From 2-02-FULL-47-50 sp964479045 (GTDB lineage Bacteria; Pseudomonadota; Gammaproteobacteria; Eutrophobiales; Eutrophobiaceae): a stretch of DNA of 64,000 nucleotides. Position 1 is the stretch's first letter, and each line of letters starts with the position of its first letter. The position numbers and the translations under genes are program-made. Shown here piece after piece: positions 53,832-62,588 of this stretch. The stretch is taken from NCBI GenBank assembly GCA_964479045.1, contig CAYZJI010000001.1:248001-312000 (forward strand). Reading direction: 5' to 3'. The notes below the pieces were generated by a model. It was not told where the DNA came from. It worked only from the letters and a program-made list of their open reading frames with translations, and searched no databases.

Positions 53832-55994
53832 ATGGATGTTTCTTCTGTTCTCGACTCTCTGAACTCTGCCCAGCGTGAAGCCGTGGCCGCACCTGACGGC
53901 AATGTTCTTGTGCTTGCAGGTGCGGGCAGCGGCAAAACCCGTGTTCTGGTGCACCGGATTGCGTGGTATATACAGACCGGTCAGGCCACGCCTTATGGAA
54001 TCATGGCCGTGACCTTTACCAACAAGGCAGCTGCTGAAATGCGCGGACGTATCGAGCATTTGTTGCAGCAGCCTGTGGGTGGCATGTGGGTGGGTACATT
54101 TCATGGCCTTGCCCATCGTTTATTGCGTGCACACTGGCAGGAAGCTGGATTGCCACAAAGTTTCCAGATTCTCGATAGTGAAGATCAGTTACGCACCATC
54201 CGGCGTGTGATCCGTGCCATGGAACTTGATGAAGCACAGTTCCCGCCACGTGAAGCACAATGGTTTATCAATGCACGCAAGGATGATGGATTACGACCGC
54301 AGCATATTGAAGATCAGGGCGATCACACCCTGCACCAGATGGTACGCATTTATCAGAATTATCAGGACACCTGTGAACGTGGTGGTCTGGTGGATTTTGC
54401 CGAATTGCTGTTACGTGCTCACGAACTGTTTCGCGATCAGCCTTCCGTACTGGCCCATTACCGTCAGCGTTTCAGGCATGTGCTGGTGGATGAATTCCAG
54501 GACACGAATGCCCTGCAATATGCATGGCTGCGTTTGCTGACTGGCGCCAGCGGTTCTATCTTTGCGGTTGGCGATGATGATCAATCGATCTACAGCTGGC
54601 GCGGGGCGCGGGTGGAAAACATGCAACGCTTCAGCCAGGATTTCAGCAACACGCAGTTAATCCGGCTGGAACAGAATTACCGATCAACAGCGACAATATT
54701 AAAAGCAGCAAATACATTGATCGCCAATAACAATGCGCGACTGGGCAAAGAGCTCTGGACCGAAGATGACCCCGGCGAGAAGATCAATCTGTATACGGCC
54801 TTTAATGAACAGGATGAAGCGCGCTTCGTGGTCGAGCGCATCCTGTCCTGGTATAACACCCACGGTAAATATAATGACAGCGCTGTGCTTTATCGCGTCA
54901 GCGCCCAGTCGCGCGTACTTGAAGAGGGATTGATGCGCGCAAGCATTCCCTACCGTGTTTATGGCGGCATGCGCTTTTATGAACGCGCAGAAATCAAGGA
55001 TGCGCTCGCTTATCTGCGTCTTGCCACGTTCCATGATGATGACGCGTCGTTTGAGCGGATCATCAGCACGCCACCACGCGGCATCGGCGAACGTACCATT
55101 GAGGAATTGCGGACACTGGCGAAACGTGATCGCTGTTCACTCTGGGCCGCCGCCGTGCATCTGATCCAGCACAAACTGTTGAGTGCACGTGCATTGAATG
55201 CGCTGGAGGGTTTTCTGCAACTCATTCACGCGATGGGCGAATCCAGCAAGGGACTGCCACTGGATGAAATACTGGATAATGTGATCAAACGCAGCGGGCT
55301 CATCGAACATTTCAAAAAAGAGAAAGGTGAGCGCGGGGAAGCGCGGATAGAAAATCTGGATGAACTGATCACGGCGGCGGGTGAATTTGAAATGACCGAT
55401 GAAGAAGGTGAAGCCATGGAGCCGTTGCAGGCCTTTCTCGCGCATGCTGCACTGGAAGCGGGTGAAACCCAGGCCAGCGCCTATAGCGACTGCGTACATC
55501 TGATGACCCTGCATTCCGCCAAGGGGCTTGAATTCCCGAATGTGTTTCTGGTGGGGATGGAGGAGGGGCTGTTTCCGCACCAGCGCAGTAGTGAAGATCT
55601 GTCGCAACTCGAAGAGGAGCGGCGCCTGTGTTATGTTGGAATTACCCGCGCCAGAAAATCACTGACGCTGACCCATGCACAGCACCGGCGCCTGCATGGC
55701 TCGGACTATTATCCACAGGCCTCACGCTTTATCCGGGAATTGCCCGCAGAGGCCATGAGCGAAGTACGGCTGGGCACGAACAGTCCCGTCACACCTTCAT
55801 TGTTTACGCCCGTCGGGGAATTGCGGAAGCAGAGTGGTTTTTCATTGGGCCAACGTGTACATCATGCCAAATTTGGCGAAGGTATAATTCTCAATCTGGA
55901 GGGTTCTGGTGGTAATACCCGCATACAGGTCAACTTCGAACGGGCCGGCAGCAAGTGGCTGGTTGCTGCCTACGCCAATCTGCAATCTGCCTGA
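53832..55994 (+). CDS. uvrD: DNA helicase II UvrD
   Basis: A 720-residue SF1A helicase. Motif I is LAGAGSGKTRVLVHRIAW, Ia VTFTNKAAAEM, II VDEFQDTN, III FAVGDDDQSIYSWRGA, IV LEQNYRST, V LMTLHSAKGLEF, VI YVGITRARKSLTL. UvrD unwinds DNA in mismatch and nucleotide-excision repair. Length and C-terminus (a Tudor-like segment GQRVHHAKFGEGIILNLEG) agree with UvrD rather than Rep. It ends at a bidirectional terminator. Confidence 0.96.
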   Translation: MDVSSVLDSLNSAQREAVAAPDGNVLVLAGAGSGKTRVLVHRIAWYIQTGQATPYGIMAVTFTNKAAAEMRGRIEHLLQQPVGGMWVGTFHGLAHRLLRAHWQEAGLPQSFQILDSEDQLRTIRRVIRAMELDEAQFPPREAQWFINARKDDGLRPQHIEDQGDHTLHQMVRIYQNYQDTCERGGLVDFAELLLRAHELFRDQPSVLAHYRQRFRHVLVDEFQDTNALQYAWLRLLTGASGSIFAVGDDDQSIYSWRGARVENMQRFSQDFSNTQLIRLEQNYRSTATILKAANTLIANNNARLGKELWTEDDPGEKINLYTAFNEQDEARFVVERILSWYNTHGKYNDSAVLYRVSAQSRVLEEGLMRASIPYRVYGGMRFYERAEIKDALAYLRLATFHDDDASFERIISTPPRGIGERTIEELRTLAKRDRCSLWAAAVHLIQHKLLSARALNALEGFLQLIHAMGESSKGLPLDEILDNVIKRSGLIEHFKKEKGERGEARIENLDELITAAGEFEMTDEEGEAMEPLQAFLAHAALEAGETQASAYSDCVHLMTLHSAKGLEFPNVFLVGMEEGLFPHQRSSEDLSQLEEERRLCYVGITRARKSLTLTHAQHRRLHGSDYYPQASRFIRELPAEAMSEVRLGTNSPVTPSLFTPVGELRKQSGFSLGQRVHHAKFGEGIILNLEGSGGNTRIQVNFERAGSKWLVAAYANLQSA

Positions 55995-56007
55995 AACCGG
56001 TGCGCAT

Positions 56008-56035
56008 AAAAAAAGAGGCCGAAGCCTCTTTTTTT
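56008..56035 (+). terminator. Bidirectional rho-independent terminator (uvrD / cytochrome c5)
   Basis: A 12-nt perfect stem (56008-56019 with 56024-56035) of AAAAAAAGAGGC type with a CGAA tetraloop, flanked by A and T tracts within the arms, so that it works in both directions between the convergent genes. Confidence 0.92.
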
Positions 56036-56055
56036 AACTTACGAATACAGAAATA

Positions 56056-56568
56056 TTACTGGCTGTTCTGGACGATATAGTCTACAGCTGCCTTGACTTC
56101 ATCATCGGTATTTGAGCCGCCGCCGCGCGGGGGCATCATCATGCCGCCGGCACCGGTAAATCCTTCAATCGCGTGTTTGTACAAGGTGTCGATGCCTTGG
56201 GCGATGCGCGGTGCCCAGGCGGCCTTGTCACCCATCTGCGGGATCATGGCAGCCATGGATTCCCCCAAGCCGTGGCAGGAGACACACAGCCCGTCATAAA
56301 TCTGTTTGCCAACATCGCCACCAGCTGCTGCGGGAGCGTCTGTGGCGGCAACTTCTCCTGCTGGCGCAGCAGTTTCTTCACCGGCCACACTGACTTCGCC
56401 CATGGGCTCAGTCATTTTTTCAACAGCAGCCTGTTTGCGTTCCATCTCGGCATTTTCATCGATACCGACGATTCGCGCGGAGACAATAAAGATGACCATC
56501 ATGACGGCCAGTGCGCCTACCACGAGTGAGAAATTTCTGAAAAAAACCTTATCTTTTTCCTGGCTCAT
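56056..56568 (-). CDS. Cytochrome c5 family protein
   Basis: A 170-residue protein from ATG 56568, chosen because GGGGGAACC lies just upstream; a frame open to 56715 adds residues unlike any signal. One N-terminal membrane helix (~14-33) anchors it, an Ala/Glu/Pro-rich linker follows, and then a class I cytochrome c domain with haem motif C95-V-S-C98-H99 and an axial Met in the MMMPPRGG segment. Predicted periplasm-facing electron carrier. Its partner oxidase or reductase is not evident. It reads toward uvrD. Confidence 0.92.
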   Translation of the reverse strand: MSQEKDKVFFRNFSLVVGALAVMMVIFIVSARIVGIDENAEMERKQAAVEKMTEPMGEVSVAGEETAAPAGEVAATDAPAAAGGDVGKQIYDGLCVSCHGLGESMAAMIPQMGDKAAWAPRIAQGIDTLYKHAIEGFTGAGGMMMPPRGGGSNTDDEVKAAVDYIVQNSQ

Positions 56569-56715
56569 TATGGTTCCCCCGGAGCTGGATCTGTGTTTGT
56601 TTTTATAGGGTGCTGCACTTTTTTGGCAAGTATACCCATAGTTGTGCATAGTGGAAACTGTCTGGACGTACCGTGCATTTGGGGCTAATCTGGGCCGCCT
56701 GCAAGCCATACACAT

Positions 56716-56740
56716 GCGCCCTTAGCTCAGCTGGGCGAGC
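56716..56740 (+). pseudogene. Orphan 5' fragment of tRNA-Arg
   Basis: GCGCCCTTAGCTCAGCTGG repeats the first 19 nt of the complete tRNA-Arg 146 nt downstream, then diverges in the D loop into a palindromic stretch. No anticodon or T arm follows, so it cannot make a tRNA. The bases just before it (ATACACAT) also resemble those before the intact gene (ATACAACATT), so the duplication includes a little upstream sequence. Confidence 0.85.
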
Positions 56741-56833
56741 CGGATCAAGAAAAAGACACTTAACGTGTCTTTTTCCGGCGAGCGCCCGGACAGGGGATGT
56801 CCGGGCCGGTGAATATTGAAGCGATAATGCTTC
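56739..56833. repeat. Stem-loop cluster upstream of tRNA-Arg
   Basis: Three stem-loops lie between the tRNA fragment and the intact tRNA. 56750-56774 has a 10-nt arm AAAAAGACAC with a 5-nt loop, itself framed by GCCGG (56739-56743) and CCGGC (56775-56779). 56785-56805 has an 8-nt arm CCCGGACA with loop GGGGA. 56818-56833 has a 5-nt arm GAAGC. No open frame or promoter was recognised. Confidence 0.8.
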
Positions 56834-56861
56834 GCCAGGGACGGCACGCAGATACAACATT

Positions 56862-56938
56862 GCGCCCTTAGCTCAGCTGGATAGAGTGCGGCCCTCCGAA
56901 GGCCGAGGTCAGAGGTTCGAATCCTCTAGGGCGCGCCA
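56862..56938 (+). tRNA. tRNA-Arg (anticodon CCG)
   Basis: A 77-nt cloverleaf. Acceptor GCGCCCT pairs with AGGGCGC, D stem GCTC/GAGT, anticodon stem CGGCC/GGCCG with loop CTCCGAA (anticodon CCG, reading CGG), T stem AGAGG/CCTCT with loop TTCGAAT, discriminator G and encoded CCA. All stems pair, so it should be functional. It stands alone, surrounded by palindromes, and the 5' and 3' ends are each partly duplicated nearby. Confidence 0.96.
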
Positions 56939-56984
56939 AAGTTTTTAGAGCGATCACCACTAACCATCCTTGGTGTATCCCCCG

Positions 56985-57139
56985 GCCTTGCCGTCCGTGG
57001 CAAGGCGCAGACTCACGCCATTCATGGCGTTCGCCCTGCGGGAAAACTTCGTTTTCCCAATTTCGCTCCCGGCGAAATTGTCAGGCAGGCAAAAGACACG
57101 TTAAGTGTCTTTTGCTTATTCCGCCTCGCCCTCCAGGGC
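56985..57139. repeat. Stem-loop cluster downstream of tRNA-Arg
   Basis: Six stem-loops follow nearly end to end. 56985-57006: arm GCCTTGCC. 57015-57030: arm ACGCCA with TTCA loop. 57040-57058: arm GGGAAAAC. 57059-57079: arm AATTTCGC. 57089-57115: arm GCAAAAGACAC with GTTAA loop. 57128-57139: arm GCCCT. All arms pair perfectly. Loops are 2-6 nt and unlike each other, so these are distinct palindromes and not copies of one unit. Confidence 0.85.
57091..57113. repeat. Inverted 23-nt copy of the upstream stem-loop
   Basis: This 23-nt segment, core AAAAGACAC with loop GTTAA, is the exact reverse complement of 56751-56773, including the loop. The similarity extends weakly for about 14-25 nt outside it toward 57135 (GCGAGGCGG against GCGAGCCGG). 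The pair flanks the tRNA-Arg gene at a distance of about 320 nt. Confidence 0.85.
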
Positions 57140-57150
57140 ACCAAAGTTTA
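57130..57150 (+). repeat. Imperfect copy of the tRNA-Arg 3' end
   Basis: CCTCCAGGGCACCAAAGTTT here resembles the tRNA end and its flank at 56923-56944, with one substitution in the T-stem part and a 2-nt gap plus one change before CCA. Such a copy is what a past recombination at a tRNA 3' end would leave, but no integrase gene lies in the window. Confidence 0.55.
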
Positions 57151-57357
57151 AAGTCTTTACTTCTCCTTCATAACTGTCTGCACACGTTCGTTAACTGACC
57201 TGCCCGCATTGGCGCCAATTCTGGCCGTGATGTATCACTTTTGCGCCACTGCAGCAAAATTGTTCTATTTGTTCAAGCGCTTAGAATAGTCAACGGGATT
57301 GTATTATAGTAAATAACATGGATTGTACTGGGTCAAAAATGGTGCCGGGGGTTCATC

Positions 57358-57729
57358 GTGTCAAATAAAAAAATCAGAATGTTGCTGGTAGATGATTCTG
57401 CATCCATGCGAGAAATGGTTGGTTTTACACTCATTGGAGCAGGATACGAAGTATTCAAAGCGGTGGACGGTGTGGAGGCACTCAGTTTCGCGCAATCCAA
57501 CACCGTGGATTTAGTGATCACCGATATCAATATGCCGAATATGGATGGATTCACGTTAATCCAGGAGCTACGCAGGCTGCCTTCTTACAAATTCGTACCC
57601 ATACTGACCCTGACCACGGAAGACAGTTCGGAAAAGAAGCAGCAGGGAAAAGTTGCAGGAGCAACGGGCTGGATTGTGAAACCCTTTGATCCTGACAATC
57701 TATTACAAACAGTAAAAAGGGTATTGTGA
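57358..57729 (+). CDS. cheY: Chemotaxis response regulator CheY
   Basis: A 123-residue single receiver domain. Acidic pocket D12-D13, phosphoacceptor D56 (in ITDINMPNMDG), the Thr of LTLTTE, and Lys in VKPFDP are in place. Lacking an output domain, it fits CheY. The start is GTG 57358 after CCGGGGG. First gene of a cheY-cheA-cheW-mcp-STAS-cheR run, 78 nt before cheA. In this order it resembles the Che2 cluster of P. aeruginosa. Confidence 0.93.
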   Translation: MSNKKIRMLLVDDSASMREMVGFTLIGAGYEVFKAVDGVEALSFAQSNTVDLVITDINMPNMDGFTLIQELRRLPSYKFVPILTLTTEDSSEKKQQGKVAGATGWIVKPFDPDNLLQTVKRVL

Positions 57730-57807
57730 TAACACATATGTCATATCCTATGATGGTATGGCGGGTCAAGACGAGTCGATGACTAACGGTAAAAGGTAAA
57801 TACAGGC

Positions 57808-59766
57808 ATGGCGGTTAACCTGGATCTGTCACAGTTTCACGATATCTTCTTTGAAGAAAGCCGTGAAGGACTGGAAGCTATGGAATCCAGTTTGCTGAGT
57901 CTTGATGTAGGTGTGCCTGATCCTGAAATCGTAAATACAGTATTTCGCGCAGCCCATTCCATCAAGGGGGCAGCAGGGACTTTCGGATTTACCAATATCG
58001 CCCAGTTTACACATGTAGTTGAATCCATACTGGATGATGTCCGATCCAGAAAACGCGGCGTCACACAAGAACTGGTCGACGTATTACTCAAATCGGTTGA
58101 TGTGCTACGTTACATGCTGGATTGTGTCAAGAACGGTTCTCAGATAGATGATGAGCGTATCAGAACCATCACCCATAAACTGGAAACGCTGCCGGCGCAG
58201 GAGTTGCCGGTTGCTGCAGGATGGCATATCCGTTTTTCACCACATTCAGGACTGCTGAAGACCGGAAATGATCCCTTCCGGTTGTTCCGTGAACTAAAAG
58301 CCCTTGGTGTTCTGACTATTAACCCTGATCTGAAACGTCTGCCTCGATTTGATGCAGATGAATTTGATCCGGAGAACTGTTATCTGACGTGGGATCTGAT
58401 GTTGCAGAGTAATGCCAGTATGGAACAGATCAAGGAAGTATTTGCCTGGGTAGAAGGTGACTGTGATCTTGAAATCAATCTGAGCGGAGATCGGCGACAG
58501 ATAGTGGAACGACGCCGTAATCGCGATGATGAACATGCCGATGCTGATGCTGCGATACGCGGACAGGAACAGGCATCCATCCGTGTCAATATAGACAAGA
58601 TAGATAATTTAATTAATCTCGTAGGAGAACTGGTAATCAGCCAGTCCATCTTGAGTCGTGCTGCAAAAAGTCACGATCACCACTCTGGCAAGCTAAAAGA
58701 GATTGTGGAAGTAGTGGAGAGAAATACATGGGAATTACAAGAACAAGCAATGCGTATTCGCATGCTTTCCATCGATTTTACCTTTCAGAGGCTGCCGCGA
58801 CTGGTGCGCGATTTGTGTCGTACCCTGGGGAAAAAAGTTGAGTTGAAGATATCCGGCGCTACGACCGAAGTAGACAAAACAGTGCTGGAAAAAATAGCAG
58901 ATCCCCTGATACATCTGATCAGGAATGCAGTCGATCATGGAATTGAACTTCCGGCTGAAAGAGTTTCAGCAGGCAAACCTGAAACTGGATTGATTGAAAT
59001 CAGCGCCAGCCAGGAAGGAGGTAAAATAATTATTAAAATTACTGACGATGGTGCCGGGCTGAATCCAGACAGGATAATCTCCAAAGCCAGACAGAACGGA
59101 CTGATTACAGGTGTTGAAGAATTGTCACTGGCACAAATCCAGAACCTGATTTTTCTCCCGGGATTTTCAACCGCTGCAGAGGTCAGTGATGTGTCAGGTC
59201 GTGGGGTCGGCATGGATGTGGTAAAGCGCAATATCAATGATCTTGGTGGTAATGTGGAGTTGTACTCAGAACAGGGGAAAGGCAGCACATTTACGATCAA
59301 ACTGCCACTGACATTGGCAATACTGGATGGGCAACTCATTCGTATCGGGCGTGAAACCCTGATTATCCCGGTACTTTCGATAATGGAATCCGCACAAGTA
59401 AAGAGGGATTCGCTGAGTGCTGTGGCCGGGAAAACCGAGTTATACCATTTCCGGGATGAATATATTCCATTAATCCGGGTTCATGAAGTATTTGGCATGC
59501 CATCTGATTTGAAGGACATTACTGACGGTCTGTTGATCATTGTGGATACGGGGGAGCAACTTGCAGGATTACTGGTGGATGAAATACTCGGACAGCAGCA
59601 GGTAGTGATCAAAAGCCTTGAGACCAATTTCAGGCCGGTGTCTGGACTGGCCGGTGCGACTGTGTTGGGTGATGGAGCAGTCGCGATGATTGTTGATGTC
59701 CCAGGCCTGATGCAGCATCACAAATCAAGGCTTTCACGTTCCAACACAGTTTCATCATATCTCTGA
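57808..59766 (+). CDS. cheA: Chemotaxis histidine kinase CheA
   Basis: A 652-residue CheA. P1 domain with the phosphorylated H50 in FRAAHSIKGAAGTFG. A P2-like region at ~140-230. P3 dimerisation helices ~255-320 (DKIDNLINLVGELVISQS). P4 ATPase with the N box HLIRNAVDHGIE, G1 DDGAGLNPDRI and G2 GRGVGMDVVK. P5 CheW-like domain from ~510 onward. All domains of a canonical kinase are present, so it should phosphorylate CheY. Confidence 0.96.
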   Translation: MAVNLDLSQFHDIFFEESREGLEAMESSLLSLDVGVPDPEIVNTVFRAAHSIKGAAGTFGFTNIAQFTHVVESILDDVRSRKRGVTQELVDVLLKSVDVLRYMLDCVKNGSQIDDERIRTITHKLETLPAQELPVAAGWHIRFSPHSGLLKTGNDPFRLFRELKALGVLTINPDLKRLPRFDADEFDPENCYLTWDLMLQSNASMEQIKEVFAWVEGDCDLEINLSGDRRQIVERRRNRDDEHADADAAIRGQEQASIRVNIDKIDNLINLVGELVISQSILSRAAKSHDHHSGKLKEIVEVVERNTWELQEQAMRIRMLSIDFTFQRLPRLVRDLCRTLGKKVELKISGATTEVDKTVLEKIADPLIHLIRNAVDHGIELPAERVSAGKPETGLIEISASQEGGKIIIKITDDGAGLNPDRIISKARQNGLITGVEELSLAQIQNLIFLPGFSTAAEVSDVSGRGVGMDVVKRNINDLGGNVELYSEQGKGSTFTIKLPLTLAILDGQLIRIGRETLIIPVLSIMESAQVKRDSLSAVAGKTELYHFRDEYIPLIRVHEVFGMPSDLKDITDGLLIIVDTGEQLAGLLVDEILGQQQVVIKSLETNFRPVSGLAGATVLGDGAVAMIVDVPGLMQHHKSRLSRSNTVSSYL

Positions 59767-59794
59767 ACTCGAAGAATACAGGCGCAATTAACAT

Positions 59795-60304
59795 ATGAGC
59801 ATGACCACAACAGATGCCAGATCAGAACAGGACTCCGCTGGTACCACTCAATATCTCACATTCCTGCTGGCCGATGAGGAATATGGTGTCAACATTCTCA
59901 AGGTCAAGGAAATCCGCGGCTGGGAACAACCAACGTCACTTCCTAACACTGCGAATTATATTCTTGGCGTAATTAATCTGCGCGGCATGGTGGTGCCAGT
60001 CATGGACCTGCGCAAGCGCTTTGATCTGCCGGAGAGTGATTTAGGGAAGACTAATGTAGTAGTTGTAGTGAAGGTGACACATTCCGGAAGAGATCGCACT
60101 GTAGGCATGGTCGTGGATGCTGTATCAGAAGTGTATAACATCAGCGAAGAAATGATTATGCCGGCTCCGGACATGGGTGGCACGATAAGCGATGAATACG
60201 TCAAGGGGTTGTCGACTATAGAGGGCAAGATGATAATCTTGCTGGATATTGATTATCTTATTAATGCGGGGATGCTGAACGAGGTTGATAAAAATACAGA
60301 GTAA
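59795..60304 (+). CDS. cheW: Chemotaxis coupling protein CheW
   Basis: A 169-residue CheW domain. Typical segments are YLTFLLADEEYGVNILKVKEIRGW, LPNTANYILGVINLRGMVVPVMDLRKRF and the end KMIILLDIDYLI. It links receptors to CheA. It follows cheA after 28 nt; the start at ATG 59795 has only a weak ribosome-binding site. Confidence 0.96.
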   Translation: MSMTTTDARSEQDSAGTTQYLTFLLADEEYGVNILKVKEIRGWEQPTSLPNTANYILGVINLRGMVVPVMDLRKRFDLPESDLGKTNVVVVVKVTHSGRDRTVGMVVDAVSEVYNISEEMIMPAPDMGGTISDEYVKGLSTIEGKMIILLDIDYLINAGMLNEVDKNTE

Positions 60305-60417
60305 TGGATTTTTAAATAATCAAGTTTTTTTCGTGGCATGTTAGTTTGTTTAATCAAGGAGGGCATGGACATTTAATGTAAAGTCAATGTAAAAAGCAAA
60401 AATGCTGGGTGACCTAT

Positions 60418-62526
60418 ATGACAATTCTAAATAAAATAAAATTTTGGCAAAAACTTGCCCTGATAATCATTATTCTGTTGGTTCCCAGTATATATATGGT
60501 GACCATGCTGGTTCAGGAAAAGAACATAGGCATCAATCAGGCCAAAAGTGAGTTAACTGGCATCAAGTATCTGGAGCCTGTTTATAAACTCTTAATCCAT
60601 GTAATAGAGTATCGTGATTTAACTTATTTGACCTTGAGTGGAAATATAGAATTTAAAAAATCTCTGGATGATTTAAAACAGACTATCAACGCTGACCTGG
60701 CCCTGGTTGATAAAGCCAATAAGGAATATGGCAAAAGTTCTGAACTGACACAAAAATTAATGGCGGTGGTAAATGATTGGGAACGTTTGCAGGGCATGGC
60801 TCAATCAGAAGATCCAGACGAAATCTTCAATCTTTACAGAACATTAATTCAAGACATCAATAGTTTTATTACAGAAGAGCTAAATATATCCGGACTGGCA
60901 GTCGATCCTGCGCTGGATAGTACATACCTGATAAATTCGGCGCTTATAACAATGCCGCAGCTTCTTGAGAAAATCGGAGAAGTACGTGCGAAAAGTTCTG
61001 CGGTTGCATTCTCCACCAATCGACAATTATATCTTGAAGAAATCTCCACTCTTGTATCTGTGCTTGATGAACATATAAAAGCACTAAATGACACTATGGA
61101 AGTTTCCTTTGATCAAAATCCTTCAGTCAAAGCGGCTCTTGAGGGCACCAGGGCGGAGTTGATCAAACAAGGAAAAAACTTCAAAAATATGATTGACAAG
61201 AATGTCATCCAAAACACAGATTCAAATACTGGCGCTGAATCTTCAGTACAGTTATTTCAGGCGGGCAGCAATGTAATAGCAACCGCAGAAAATCTCTATA
61301 AAAAATCCATGTTAATGTCAGAAGATTTATTGAGTGCCCGTATAGATGCTCAAACCAATAAGAAACATATGGTGATGGTACATGTGTTTATAATCTTTTT
61401 AATCAGCATTTTGCTTGTGTATTACATAACAAGGTATATCACGGGGAATGTTTCTGGCGTAATAGCTGTAATTAAACAAATTTCAAAAGGTAACCTCACC
61501 ATCGAATTGTTTGAAAACCATGATAAGGATGAAATCAGTCATATATTTAATACATTGCATGACCTGCAAGAAAAATTAACGGATGTATCTAATAGTATTC
61601 GATCTGCTACTTACGAGGTTGGTGTAGGCGCACAACAAGTGGCACAGGGAAATGCCAATCTAAGCCAGCGAACGCAGGAACAGGCATCCAGTCTGGAAGA
61701 AGTCGCTTCCAGCATGGAGCAGATGACAGGAACGGTAAGCCAGAACGCGGACAATGCACAGCAGGCAAATCAATTAGCGATTAGCGCTCGTGAACGGGCA
61801 GATGCTGGTGGTGCAGTTGTAAGCCGCGCAATGACAGCCATGAGTGCAATTAATGAGTCCAGTAAAAAAATTGCAGATATCATCAGTGTCATAGATGAAA
61901 TTGCTTTCCAGACCAATCTGCTGGCGCTGAATGCAGCTGTTGAAGCGGCGCGTGCAGGAGAACAGGGTCGCGGGTTTGCGGTTGTCGCCTCGGAAGTGCG
62001 TAATCTGGCAGGTCGCAGTGCAACAGCAGCAAAGGAAATTAAGGCGCTAATACAGGACAGTGTAACCAAAACCCAGGATGGGACCCGACTCGTGGATGAA
62101 TCCGGACATGCGCTCAACGAGATTGTGCAGGCAGTCAAGAAGGTCAGCGACATTGTCGCTGAAATTGCGGCAGCATCGCGGGAGCAGTCAGAAGGGATCA
62201 ACCAGGTGAACAAGGCGTTGCTGCAGATGGATGATATGACACAGCAAAATGCCGCGCTGGTGGAGGAGGCGGCTGCAGCTGCAGAATCGATTGATGCCCA
62301 GTCCCGCGAACTGGAACTCCAGGTCGAGTTTTTCAAGACTAAAGAAAGCAAAGATAAAAAAAGCAAGTCTGAGAAGCCAAAACTGGCTTCGCATACTCAG
62401 ACCAGGGCAACCCGCCTGGAAAAACCCGGAACTGACAAACCTTCGGTTCCAAAATCCGATCAGGATACGAAAAAAGTTCTGCCAAAGTTGCAAACTGAAG
62501 ACGACAGTGACTGGCAGGAATTCTGA
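60418..62526 (+). CDS. Methyl-accepting chemotaxis protein with CheR-tether C-terminus
   Basis: A 702-residue receptor from ATG 60418 (GGGTGA just upstream; a GTG at 60409 is an alternative). First membrane helix ~10-32; a periplasmic sensor domain of ~280 residues, all-helical; second helix ~320-340; HAMP ~340-395; signalling domain with the hairpin tip IAFQTNLLALNAAVEAARAGEQGRGFAVVASEVRNLAGRS (about 490-535). After a Lys-rich linker it ends D-W-Q-E-F, matching the xWxxF pentapeptide that docks CheR/CheB. The ligand is unknown. The gene is AT-richer than most of the window. Confidence 0.94.
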   Translation: MTILNKIKFWQKLALIIIILLVPSIYMVTMLVQEKNIGINQAKSELTGIKYLEPVYKLLIHVIEYRDLTYLTLSGNIEFKKSLDDLKQTINADLALVDKANKEYGKSSELTQKLMAVVNDWERLQGMAQSEDPDEIFNLYRTLIQDINSFITEELNISGLAVDPALDSTYLINSALITMPQLLEKIGEVRAKSSAVAFSTNRQLYLEEISTLVSVLDEHIKALNDTMEVSFDQNPSVKAALEGTRAELIKQGKNFKNMIDKNVIQNTDSNTGAESSVQLFQAGSNVIATAENLYKKSMLMSEDLLSARIDAQTNKKHMVMVHVFIIFLISILLVYYITRYITGNVSGVIAVIKQISKGNLTIELFENHDKDEISHIFNTLHDLQEKLTDVSNSIRSATYEVGVGAQQVAQGNANLSQRTQEQASSLEEVASSMEQMTGTVSQNADNAQQANQLAISARERADAGGAVVSRAMTAMSAINESSKKIADIISVIDEIAFQTNLLALNAAVEAARAGEQGRGFAVVASEVRNLAGRSATAAKEIKALIQDSVTKTQDGTRLVDESGHALNEIVQAVKKVSDIVAEIAAASREQSEGINQVNKALLQMDDMTQQNAALVEEAAAAAESIDAQSRELELQVEFFKTKESKDKKSKSEKPKLASHTQTRATRLEKPGTDKPSVPKSDQDTKKVLPKLQTEDDSDWQEF

Positions 62527-62588
62527 GGGAGTTTGATGAGCCTGGGGGTGGTAAAAATGATAGTGAATTATTATTCAGGGCATAATTT

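Larger units (their letters stand above)
56939..57357. other. Non-coding stretch after tRNA-Arg
   Basis: About 420 nt without a gene. The first half (to about 57150) is filled by stem-loops described separately and by a copy of the tRNA 3' end. The second half (57150-57357) is AT-richer and is the leader of cheY; TATAGT at 57305-57310 could be a -10 box, but no good -35 is 17 nt upstream. No sigma-28 or sigma-54 consensus was found. Confidence 0.7.

Noticed and set aside
57130..57150. Attachment site of an integrated element
   Set aside because: The tRNA 3'-end copy is imperfect and no integrase, prophage or plasmid gene is present between the copies; kept only as a repeat.
60330..60350. Sigma-54-like GTGGCATGTTAGTTTG before the receptor gene
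   Set aside because: Ten nt after the GG comes TG and not GC, so the essential -12 dinucleotide is missing.
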